This document shows positions 29,780-37,584 of a stretch of DNA of 64,000 bases, in pieces. The stretch covers positions 310,001 to 374,000 of the forward strand of contig CAMBIX010000001.1 of assembly GCA_945867815.1 (NCBI GenBank). Direction: 5' to 3'. A program made the position numbers and the translations under genes. Origin of the DNA: an uncultured Veillonellaceae bacterium (GTDB lineage: Bacteria; Bacillota; Negativicutes; Veillonellales; Veillonellaceae). Each line of letters begins with the position of its first letter. Within the stretch, counting starts at the first letter, position 1. Below the pieces are notes generated by a model. That model made no database searches. It had not been told where the DNA came from and worked only from the letters and a program-made list of their open reading frames with translations.

Positions 29780-30020
29780 AAAACTTATATTTATACAGTT
29801 AAAAATCTTCTTTTCTTGCTTGTTATTCATAGATTCTATTCTTGTGCCATAAATACACACCGCCCATACGAACAGAAAACCTATGCCAATTATGCATTTA
29901 TACAAATCGTTTAAAACTTTTGACAGATTTAATTATATGGTTCGGACATAATCCATTAATGCCCTATGAAAATAATGCTCTATGAAAAATCATTTTTAGC
30001 AAATAACCCTTAAAATAAAA
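29780..30020. other. Non-coding gap between rplS terminator and rbgA
   Basis: About 240 bases of AT-rich sequence. I see no reading frame, repeat or RNA fold worth naming; it presumably carries the rest of the rbgA promoter region. Confidence 0.4.
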
Positions 30021-30051
30021 AAATGACCAATGCCTAAAACATTGGTCATTT
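30021..30051 (-). terminator. Terminator of rplS
   Basis: A 12-bp stem (30021-30032 with 30040-30051) and a 7-base loop. On the minus strand the stem runs into a long T tract. It lies 20 bases after the rplS stop. Confidence 0.9.
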
Positions 30052-30071
30052 CCCTCCGCATATGCGCAAAA

Positions 30072-30413
30072 TTAGCGTTTTTCACGAATACGAGCAGCCT
30101 TACCAGTTAAGTTGCGTAAATAGTACAACTTAGCACGGCGAACTACACCATGACGTACAACTTCGATTTTAGCCAAACGTGGGCTGTGTAGCGGGAAGGT
30201 ACGTTCTACACCAACACCAGAAGCAATACGACGAACGGTGAAAGTTTCACGAACGCTGCCGCCTTGACGGTTGATAACAAGACCTTCAAACACCTGAATA
30301 CGTTCACGACTACCTTCGACAACCTTTACGTGTACACGTAATGTGTCGCCAGAACGGAAGTCTGGAATGTCTTTACGAAGTTGTTCTTGTTCAAGTACGT
30401 TAATAATGTTCAC
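30072..30413 (-). CDS. rplS: 50S ribosomal protein L19
   Basis: 113 residues. [30 protein letters not shown] is the classic L19 N-terminus, followed by [14 protein letters not shown] and [12 protein letters not shown]19 sits at the subunit interface of the ribosome. The start is a GTG at 30413, with GAGGAGG 8 bases upstream and the length then matching the family; a longer frame to 30449 would include the ribosome site. It is transcribed alone, with its own promoter and terminator. Confidence 0.97.
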   Translation of the reverse strand: MNIINVLEQEQLRKDIPDFRSGDTLRVHVKVVEGSRERIQVFEGLVINRQGGSVRETFTVRRIASGVGVERTFPLHSPRLAKIEVVRHGVVRRAKLYYLRNLTGKAARIREKR

Positions 30414-30487
30414 TGTGGTTTCCTCCTCATTGTAGATATTCTTACCCACACTTCATAGGCAGCGGACTATCTCAAAATAACGTTATA

Positions 30488-30516
30488 AGTATAGCATAGG
30501 TGAAGCCATCTCGTAA
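30488..30516 (-). promoter_or_regulatory. rplS promoter
   Basis: A -35 box TTACGA (30511-30516) and a -10 box TATACT (30488-30493), 17 bases apart on the minus strand. It leaves a leader of roughly 70 bases before the L19 GTG. Confidence 0.7.
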
Positions 30517-30520
30517 ATAG

Positions 30521-30756
30521 ATAATTAAGATCTCATCGAATTTTTATTATAAGGCTAAGATTTAATTGAAATGCTATCAATATAGGAACTATCCTTAGCA
30601 AGTAAAATTATGCCTCTTCATCTTATGATGGCTACTGAACAAGGTTCTCTATTAGAGGCAGCCTAATTAATAACAGGTTTGCCCATGGTTAACAATACCT
30701 AAAGAAAATTTACACACAATTATGGGCTTGACTAAATGATCTTAAAACACCTCTAT
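30521..30756. other. Non-coding boundary between housekeeping DNA and CDI cassettes
   Basis: About 235 bases upstream of rplS and downstream of the last immunity gene. I found no gene and no clear terminator for the cassette transcript. It marks the downstream edge of the CDI locus. Confidence 0.4.
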
Positions 30757-31149
30757 TCACCATATAAAAATGTATAAACCTAAAAGAATTTCCGCTCCGA
30801 TTAACATTAAGCATTTAATAAAATGAGGAGACGACATTTTTCTCAATAAACCTGCCGTAAAAAAAATCCACACAGAAATTATATTTATCGCTAACACATA
30901 TACAGTTTCCTCTGTAAGCTTACTAGTTATTAAAAAATACAAACTAGGTACCGTCAATAAAATTGGGAAAAAGGCACTCACGAAAACGGCTTTTGGAAAA
31001 GCAAATTCATATAAATAAGCATCTTTAACTTCCTTTATTTCCTTTCTTTTCCATATATAGGACCAAAATATTTTTATACCTATAACGACTAAAAACATCC
31101 ACGCTAAATATAAGCCTGATAATAAATTAGAGTTAAAGACTTTAATCAT
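30757..31149 (-). CDS. Putative membrane immunity protein of displaced CDI cassette 3
   Basis: 130 residues with four predicted membrane helices (about 10-30, 50-74, 80-100 and 108-130). It is a paralogue of the protein at 32347-32739; both share the segment RKxxSPxFxKCLxLIG before the last helix. It follows the broken toxin fragment, and AAGGAGAG precedes its ATG, so it may still be expressed although its toxin is damaged. By position and topology it resembles immunity proteins to membrane-active toxins. I recognise no named family; the function is inferred from the locus. Confidence 0.7.
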   Translation of the reverse strand: MIKVFNSNLLSGLYLAWMFLVVIGIKIFWSYIWKRKEIKEVKDAYLYEFAFPKAVFVSAFFPILLTVPSLYFLITSKLTEETVYVLAINIISVWIFFTAGLLRKMSSPHFIKCLMLIGAEILLGLYIFIW

Positions 31150-31203
31150 TCTCTTCTCTCCTTATTTTTTCTTCTTCTAGTTTACTTTTCTCCAATTCTA
31201 TAT

Positions 31204-32344
31204 TCACATCATAAAAAAGCTACCAAGTTCACCAGCACCAGCACCAAAACCAGTGCCAATAACAGGAATAGCACTACCAACACCGTCTCCTATAGCTGGT
31301 GCTGCAACCCCAATAGCAAAAGATCTATCTTCAAGCTTTTTAGCCTGTTCTTGTAAATCAGGATATCCTTCAAATGTGGCTGCATCGCTAGCTATATTAT
31401 AGCCATACATTCCCATGACGGTAATATTTCCACCAACTTTCTTACTTAATGCTCTGCCTATAGCTTTAGTATACTTTAATGAACCTTTAAAAGCTTGTTC
31501 CCCAAACTTCTCACCTAACCAGCGCCCTTTTAATCTAGCTGTTTCACTCAAAGTACGGCCCCAAACCGTATTAATGAAGGCATCATAATAAGAATTAGCT
31601 CCATACTTTTTCTTAAAAGCATTCCTTAGTGCTATAAAATTATTTGTTACATTATCCCCTGTATACTCATTTTCATAACTATATTCTACTTTATATTTTT
31701 TAGCAATGGCATTAAAATATGAAGCATCCTCTATCTCCCCTTCACTAATAATTGTCGATTCTCCCAAATCATAAACTTCAGCATTTGATGGATTAGCAGC
31801 TCTTATTCGTTCTGATTTTTCTTCATCAATCTGTCTTTGTATTCTATCTCGATTTTTTGAAATGTGCTCCCACTTATCTAAAATAGACATCATTTCATCA
31901 GGAGATGCACCTTTTTCCATAGCCGCTTCATTAATACCTGCCGGCAGAGCCCCTGCGGTAAAGTTACCTCCCACCAGGCCAGATGTAATTCCACCTACTA
32001 GTGTATGCATAGCTACTTTCTCAGGACTGCCATCTTTCCAACCTTTTTACTGGCTAGTCTTATGGATAGCTTCATTGGCATACTGTGAGAAAATCATGGC
32101 CAGCTCTTGCTTTTCTTCAACTGTCTTCTTGTCAAAGATTACGGCCAATTTATTGAGCGTATTCTGTGTATCTTTACGAATAGTATTAACATCTGTCTGC
32201 CCATCCAATACGCTTATTCTACCGTCAGCAATAGCTGAATAAGTTGTACTATTCGCCTTACCTTTGGCTTCTGGTGCTACATTTGGCGTCAAGCTCATTT
32301 GGCTATAAACAACGTCTTTCTGTCTTGAGTTCCAATAAGCCAGT
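31204..32344 (-). pseudogene. Displaced cdiA-CT fragment 3, decayed by nonsense codon and frameshift
   Basis: The frame opens directly after the stop of the previous immunity gene (first codons near 32344) with no ribosome site. It encodes pretoxin sequence (SAIADGRISV, then NTLNKLAVIFDKKTVEEKQ), then meets an in-frame TAA at 32047-32049 and continues as GWKDGSPEKVAMHTLVGGITSG, homologous to WSDGGEYKVALHGLLGGLVSA of the other cassettes. The C-terminal toxin matches cassette 2 (NIASDAATFEGYPDLQEQAK, then a Gly/Ala-rich hydrophobic tail) and stops early at 31204. Adding one T to the T6 run near 31211-31216 restores a tail YDVNIELEKSKLEEEK, matching cassette 2 and ending at 31142. There are therefore two lesions. 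Confidence 0.82.
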
Positions 32345-32346
32345 AA

Positions 32347-32739
32347 TTAGTAAAAAAAGATATATATTCCTAAAGCTATCTCCATACCAATTAACAATAA
32401 ACATTTAACAAAAACGGGAGAAGTTGACTTTCTTACCAAACCAATAGTAAAAAATAACCATAAAGCCCCATACCCACTTCCAAGCGCATAAACTATACTA
32501 CGCAAATCATTTTTAGCTATTAAAACATAGAAAATAGGAACAATCATTATTACAGGTATTATTGAAGTAAACATAACTAATTGAGGAAAAAGAAACTCTT
32601 CCTCGTAATACTTTTTAACCTCTTTATTTTTTTCTCTATTGACTACATAAAAAATAAATATTCTAATACTTACCCACGCCAAAATCCCCCATGCAAGAAA
32701 AATCTTAATAAAGAGACTCTGAATAATTTGATTAATCAT
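32347..32739 (-). CDS. Putative membrane immunity protein of displaced CDI cassette 2
   Basis: 130 residues, four predicted membrane helices, strongly similar in layout to the 30757-31149 product (shared RKSTSPVFVKCLLLIG and the start hydrophobic region). Its ATG overlaps the stop of the toxin fragment (ATGA), and AGAGG lies 8 bases upstream. The paralogous pair of immunity proteins matches the paralogous toxin tails of cassettes 2 and 3, as expected for cognate toxin-immunity couples. No named family recognised. Confidence 0.72.
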   Translation of the reverse strand: MINQIIQSLFIKIFLAWGILAWVSIRIFIFYVVNREKNKEVKKYYEEEFLFPQLVMFTSIIPVIMIVPIFYVLIAKNDLRSIVYALGSGYGALWLFFTIGLVRKSTSPVFVKCLLLIGMEIALGIYIFFY

Positions 32740-34433
32740 TTTCTATTCCTCTGCTCCTCCAACTCTTGCTTTTCTAATTCTATGGTAACATCATAAACAA
32801 AACTAGTTCCTTCACCTACGACAGTCCCAACAGTCGTTCCTATTCCCGGCGCAAACACACTTCCAACGCCCGCTCCAATTGCTGGCGCTGCAATTCCCAC
32901 AGCTAACGATTCATCATCTAGCACTTTTGCCTTTTCTTGCAAATCAGGATACCCTTCAAAAGTTGCTGCATCACTAGCTACGCTATAACCATAAACACCC
33001 ATTGTGCCAACCAATCCTCCTGTTTTCTTAGCTAAAGCTCTCCCTGTTGCTTTCATATACGTAGGGGCTTTAGACAATGCTTTACCTGCATAAGAAACAC
33101 CGACTTGTGCGCCTTTCATTTCGGCGGTCTTGCCCAAAGTCCGACCCCACAGAGCATCTACTCCAGCTTGAACGATATTACTTGGCCGTTCCGGTGACAC
33201 ACGATTGACATACCAATCATGTCCATATCTATCTTCAACATAATCAATGTGTGTAGCCTCACTATAATGCACAGGATACCCCTTCACATCAGCTAAATAT
33301 TCACCGTATTGACTACCTGAATAACGAGGTATTTCTGTTGTAAAAAGCGTTTGCCCATTATAATCAATATAACTGTTTCCATCTGTTGGCGATTGATAAA
33401 CCTGATTAGCTAAACCATTTTCTATAACTACTCTATCACCTTCATTGGCATATGTTTTTGCTCGCTCTGCAGTTAATTGTTTGCTTAATCCTGGTGGGTC
33501 TACCATCATTACATATTGATTTTTGGCTGAACTTAAATCCCCATGTTCAAAAGCACTTCTATAACTATAAGCTTTATCAACACTGCGCCAGCCACCTAAA
33601 ACATTCACATAATTTAGAAAATAATTCATACCTCCATCAAAAACATATTTATAACCGTCTGGAACAAAACTGTCTAACCCCGATTTAACACTTCCATCAA
33701 TAATCTCATCCCTATCTGTTGAACTACCTTCCCCATGAACATTTCTATAATTACTTAAAGCAAACCAAAAAGCGAGTATATCTCTTCTTCGTTCCTCACC
33801 TTCAGCACCCCAAGTATAACTAGCCGCAAAATCTCTAAGCATCTGTTGTTGCTCTTCATGCGTCAACCAATTAAACTCCGTAGCCTTTTCTGCTATCGCA
33901 CTACCAATATCTTTGCCAGCAAGCTGTCCAATTAAGCCTGAAGCCAACTTCTTAAGTGTGCTATTCGGTAATTTACCAAGTGTCTTAGTCATGTATTCAT
34001 TAACTGCGCCTGCTGTTAGACCATCAGCAAAACCATTGCCACCATAAGCTGATACAAGGCCTCCAAGTAATCCGTGAAGAGCTACTTTATATTCACCACC
34101 ATCACTCCATTTTTTGGCTTCATCAAGGTACTGCTGTGCTTTTGCCTCATCTTTATTAGCCTTAGCTGCTATAGATTTAGCAATCAAGTCTTTTTGCTTG
34201 CTAACGGCTATATCACCAATTAGACCAAAGCCTTCTTTAGCCATAGCATTAGCCAAGGCTTGTTTTTCTTTTACATCTTTCAAATTGAAGATAGCGTCTA
34301 ATTCGTTCAAGGCGTTAGCGGTGTCATGATTAATAGCTTCTAAGTCTTTCTTATCAGCCACTTCAATAATGCCATCCGCAATGGCTGAACGAGTTATACT
34401 GCCAGCATTACCTGTAACGGGTATCGACTGCAA
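32736..34433 (-). CDS. Displaced cdiA-CT toxin fragment 2 (silent cassette)
   Basis: The frame is open from 34664 to the stop at 32736, but no ATG or ribosome site starts it; the first possible initiator is a TTG at 34433 within pretoxin sequence, with no ribosome site. Regions in order: pretoxin and PT-VENN-like domain almost identical to CdiA (QSIPVTGNAGSITRSA to ATEFNWL), then unique sequence, a tandem motif (YANEGDRVV..., GEYLADVKGYPV), and a C-terminal hydrophobic Gly/Ala-rich segment (SLAVGIAAPAIGAGVGSVFA) with a charged coiled tail. Toxin activity is inferred, probably membrane-directed. It would become active if recombined onto cdiA. Confidence 0.75.
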   Translation of the reverse strand: MQSIPVTGNAGSITRSAIADGIIEVADKKDLEAINHDTANALNELDAIFNLKDVKEKQALANAMAKEGFGLIGDIAVSKQKDLIAKSIAAKANKDEAKAQQYLDEAKKWSDGGEYKVALHGLLGGLVSAYGGNGFADGLTAGAVNEYMTKTLGKLPNSTLKKLASGLIGQLAGKDIGSAIAEKATEFNWLTHEEQQQMLRDFAASYTWGAEGEERRRDILAFWFALSNYRNVHGEGSSTDRDEIIDGSVKSGLDSFVPDGYKYVFDGGMNYFLNYVNVLGGWRSVDKAYSYRSAFEHGDLSSAKNQYVMMVDPPGLSKQLTAERAKTYANEGDRVVIENGLANQVYQSPTDGNSYIDYNGQTLFTTEIPRYSGSQYGEYLADVKGYPVHYSEATHIDYVEDRYGHDWYVNRVSPERPSNIVQAGVDALWGRTLGKTAEMKGAQVGVSYAGKALSKAPTYMKATGRALAKKTGGLVGTMGVYGYSVASDAATFEGYPDLQEKAKVLDDESLAVGIAAPAIGAGVGSVFAPGIGTTVGTVVGEGTSFVYDVTIELEKQELEEQRNRK

Positions 34434-34590
34434 AGGATTAACTGGTAAAACAGAACTCTTATCATTAGTTACAGCTAGGCCTTTTTCCTTAGCTTTATAC
34501 TTAGCAGTATTCGTTATATCGTTTAAGCTTAAAGATTTAGTTTTTAATCCGTTACTCTCTTTATCCGCCTGGCTGGCAATAACAGCGTCG
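33865..34590. repeat. Long direct repeat, copy in displaced cassette 2
   Basis: Aligns without gaps to 38867-39592 in cdiA at a constant offset of 5,002 bases. From about 34000 to 34576 I see no difference at all; about eight or nine substitutions cluster between 33905 and 33995, next to where the toxins diverge. The pattern suggests recent gene conversion or duplication. Confidence 0.92.
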
Positions 34591-34646
34591 GTAACCGTCG
34601 TTGTATTCGCCGTCTCTATGTCATAGCCGTCTTTACCGGCATAGAT
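34563..34646. repeat. Short direct repeat shared by cassettes 1 and 2
   Basis: 84 bases align with 36901-36984 in cassette 1 at offset 2,338, and much better than with cdiA over the same codons. Encodes IYAGKDGYDIETANTTTVT followed by AVIASQAD. Cassette 2 is thus a mosaic of cdiA-like and cassette-1-like sequence. Confidence 0.85.
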
Positions 34647-34673
34647 TGTTAGCTTATTTACTGCCTATACGTT

Positions 34674-35174
34674 TTATAATTTAGGTTTCTCTTTTAACAA
34701 ATAATTCATAATATAATAATAAACTACTATAGACGTTATCCAAAAGCGCCATGTTAATAGCATATGCCAATCATCAACTGCTGCCCAAAAATTAACATAA
34801 ATATATCCTATTAAACTAACATATCCTATTATTTGCCGGATTGTTAAATTTTTAGTAGGAAAATATGGATGAAAATTATCCTCAAAGAAAGAAAAAACAA
34901 AACTCTTAACTTCATTTATTGTGTTTATTTCTTTTATTCTAAGTAAAATTCGTTTTATTTTAATAACCATTACCACTAAATTTAATCCGGAAAAAAAGAA
35001 AAATACAACTAATATACTATTAACAAAAATAATATTAAACCAAGTTTCATGTAGAACTATATCTAATAAAATTTCATAAGCAATAAATAACAAAAAAAAG
35101 AACAAAAGGGAAAATAACACATTTATAAAAAGAGGCACTGCTTCAATCGAAGTAAGTAAATTATTTTTTTTCAT
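34674..35174 (-). CDS. Putative membrane immunity protein of displaced CDI cassette 1
   Basis: 166 residues, very AT-rich and very hydrophobic. Four to five helices are visible (about 12-35, 45-70, 112-130 and 140-158), with a charged cytoplasmic-type loop around 70-105. Its ATG lies 14 bases inside the end of the toxin fragment. It is not obviously related to the other three immunity proteins. The role as immunity rests on position after a CdiA-CT fragment and on membrane topology. Confidence 0.68.
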   Translation of the reverse strand: MKKNNLLTSIEAVPLFINVLFSLLFFFLLFIAYEILLDIVLHETWFNIIFVNSILVVFFFFSGLNLVVMVIKIKRILLRIKEINTINEVKSFVFSFFEDNFHPYFPTKNLTIRQIIGYVSLIGYIYVNFWAAVDDWHMLLTWRFWITSIVVYYYIMNYLLKEKPKL

Positions 35175-36867
35175 TTTGATTTACTTTTACCTCCGCTTCT
35201 GCACCTAAAGCAACAGGTATATCATTATAATTTGTTGTAAAATATCCTGGTGCTTTTCCTCCTGCAGAATCCAATTCAACAGCAGCTCCTGTCGCATACC
35301 CTACACCTATTTGCCCTGAAAGACTACCTTCAATTCCCGCTGTAGATATTTTCCCCCCAGCATGCACCTCTCCTAAATAACTTTTCATAAATCCCCCTTG
35401 TTTTTTACTTCCTAACCCATAATTTAACCCACCAGAAATCAATCCCATACCTATAGAAAAAGATATTTTATCATTATTCAAATCATCCAAAGGTCTTTCA
35501 TAACTATAAGTAATATCGGCAGCAGAAGATTCTGCAGATAAATTCACTTTTTTTACTCTCAGCCCTCCCCCTGCTACAAACTTAAAGTTATTATTCCCTA
35601 AACGAATATTTAATGCACTTGTTCCACTATTTTTTATTATATTTAATAAATTAAAATTAGTTTTAATTCCTCCAAAAATACCAGTGCTATTAGTACTAGC
35701 ATTTGCTATTGGCGTAACTGTAGTAGCAAAAGCTTTAGCTTCTCTATTAGCAGTATTAATATTTACCTTTGTTGTTAAATAATCTTTACCTCCCATACGA
35801 ATAAATTTTTGCATTACCCCATTACTTATACTTCCATATTCTGGAAATCCATTAGCTCTCAAAACATATCCATTCTGAGATTCTGGTACTGTTGCTGGGA
35901 ATTGTGTATACTTCATTACTCTACCTGGTTGTACTACAAAATTTGCATTGGAGCCACTCATATATACAACTGGATATCCCTTTGCTGCTAAATAATCACC
36001 TTCATTAGGATAATATACTTCTTGAGAGCTCGACCCTTCAGTATATCCATGCTCTTCTGCAATTCGATAAAATGCATCACCAGTCGCTTGTATGACTTCT
36101 GCACCTGTCGAACTTAAAGATGGAATCATACTATCAACCGCTTGACTTCTTTTCCTATTTAACTTTGTACGACTCCATTTAGCTATCAGACTTCTATGTC
36201 TCCTATTATTAAATTCATACCCATCCATCACTATTGAAGAAGTAATAGCTCCACCTGCAACGTTCCCTATAACTCCTACTGCTATTTTCTTTACCGTATC
36301 ATTAGGGATGCTTTCTAACTTCCCCATCACTCCTTCTGCGCCACCGGCATAAATAATATTTTCTAGAGTTTTTCCGCCTGCATAACCGGATAAAAGACCG
36401 CCTAATAAGCCGTGAAGGGCTGCCTTGTATTCGCCGCCTTCACTCCATTTATTCGCTTCTGCAAGATATTTCTTAGCCCCCGCTTCATCCTTATTGGCTG
36501 TAGCGGCTATGGATTTAGCAATTAACTCTTTCCGCTTGCTGACAGCTATATCGCCAATTAAGTTAAACCCTTCCTTAGCCATAGCATCGGTCAGCGCCTG
36601 TTTTTCTTTTACATCTTTGACGTTAAATGTGTTGTTCAGTTTATTAAGAGCGTTGGCTGTATCATGATTAATAGCCGCCAGGCTCTTCGTATCTGCCACC
36701 GTAATAATCCCCTCTGCCATAGCCGAGCGGGTTACACTGTGTCCATTGCCTGTAATAGGGATAGACTGCTCCGGATTAATAGGCAGCAAGGCTCCTTTCT
36801 CATTGATAAGAGATAAGCCCGTCTTCTTCGCTGTATAATGCAGGGTATTATCTATATCATGCATCAC
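35161..36867 (-). CDS. Displaced cdiA-CT toxin fragment 1 (silent cassette)
   Basis: The frame is open from 37074, but no initiator with a ribosome site exists; the first possible start is GTG-ATG at 36867, inside conserved pretoxin sequence. Upstream codons read SISKGRINSQYASVTDQAGIYAG, homologous to CdiA. Then come the pretoxin domain (SIPITGNGHSVTRSAMAEGI), the PT-VENN-like domain ending DGYEFNN, a tandem motif (NEGDYLAAKGYPV, GYVLRANGFPEYG) and a long Gly/Ser-rich C-terminus (residues about 440-568). The C-terminal toxin is unlike the other cassettes. Its toxic function is inferred only. Confidence 0.72.
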   Translation of the reverse strand: MMHDIDNTLHYTAKKTGLSLINEKGALLPINPEQSIPITGNGHSVTRSAMAEGIITVADTKSLAAINHDTANALNKLNNTFNVKDVKEKQALTDAMAKEGFNLIGDIAVSKRKELIAKSIAATANKDEAGAKKYLAEANKWSEGGEYKAALHGLLGGLLSGYAGGKTLENIIYAGGAEGVMGKLESIPNDTVKKIAVGVIGNVAGGAITSSIVMDGYEFNNRRHRSLIAKWSRTKLNRKRSQAVDSMIPSLSSTGAEVIQATGDAFYRIAEEHGYTEGSSSQEVYYPNEGDYLAAKGYPVVYMSGSNANFVVQPGRVMKYTQFPATVPESQNGYVLRANGFPEYGSISNGVMQKFIRMGGKDYLTTKVNINTANREAKAFATTVTPIANASTNSTGIFGGIKTNFNLLNIIKNSGTSALNIRLGNNNFKFVAGGGLRVKKVNLSAESSAADITYSYERPLDDLNNDKISFSIGMGLISGGLNYGLGSKKQGGFMKSYLGEVHAGGKISTAGIEGSLSGQIGVGYATGAAVELDSAGGKAPGYFTTNYNDIPVALGAEAEVKVNQNEKK

Positions 36868-36900
36868 AAGCGACTTTGTCGTCAGCGTATTCTTTTCTTT

Positions 36901-36984
36901 ATCCGCCTGGCTGGCAATAACAGCGCTGGTGACTGCTGTTGTATTCGCCGTTTCTATGTCATAGCCGTCTTTACCGGCATAGAT
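36901..36984. repeat. Short direct repeat, copy in cassette 1
   Basis: Partner of 34563-34646, with only scattered substitutions. It encodes the end of the CdiA stick just before the pretoxin region and marks a plausible past recombination joint. Confidence 0.85.
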
Positions 36985-37134
36985 ACCGGCCTGGTCGGTG
37001 ACACTGGCATATTGGCTATTAATACGGCCCTTACTTATGCTGGCACTAGCTGTATGACAAGAACATAAACAAAATTATTAATAGCCGTCTAATTAAAGTA
37101 CCTAAAAGAAATTCACACATACCTTAAAGCCTAA

Positions 37135-37572
37135 CTATAAATATTCTAACCCAATAGCTAATGCAAGTACAAGTACACAAAGAAATCCTAAAAACAAAAA
37201 ATACTTAGTAACACCTTTTTTATCCTTTATATATTCTTCTTCAGAAATCAATTTATTAGCATAAAGAAACCTACCAAAATTAAGAGCTACACAATATAAA
37301 AGTAAATATAAAGGAAATAAACCCCAATCGCTTATTGATAATACCCACACACGAATATCCAACTCTGTATGAATTTCCAAAACACGTAAAAAAATAACCA
37401 AACATGCTAATAGACCTAGTACACCAATATCACTATACCTAATATTCTTTAAGATCTTATATGGTTTAGTGTTTTTCCCCATAATAATAAGTAACATCTT
37501 ACTTATACAAAGTGCTACGAATATAATGGGGAAAAAATATATAGCCCAATCCAAAAATTTTATTCCAAACAT
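37135..37572 (-). CDS. cdiI: Putative CdiI immunity protein (membrane type) for the active CdiA
   Basis: 145 residues with four predicted membrane helices (about 8-31, 48-68, 78-100 and 122-143). It starts 12 bases after the cdiA stop with AAAGGAG ahead of the ATG, the standard CdiA-CdiI arrangement. It is unlike the other immunity proteins in sequence. An integral membrane CdiI suggests that the CdiA tip damages the inner membrane rather than nucleic acid. No named family recognised; the assignment rests on position. Confidence 0.75.
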   Translation of the reverse strand: MFGIKFLDWAIYFFPIIFVALCISKMLLIIMGKNTKPYKILKNIRYSDIGVLGLLACLVIFLRVLEIHTELDIRVWVLSISDWGLFPLYLLLYCVALNFGRFLYANKLISEEEYIKDKKGVTKYFLFLGFLCVLVLALAIGLEYL

Positions 37573-37584
37573 TTATTATCTCCT

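Noticed and set aside
30757-37572. Prophage or transposon origin of the repeated cassettes
   Set aside because: No integrase, transposase, terminal inverted repeats or target duplication seen; the repeats are coding CdiA segments.
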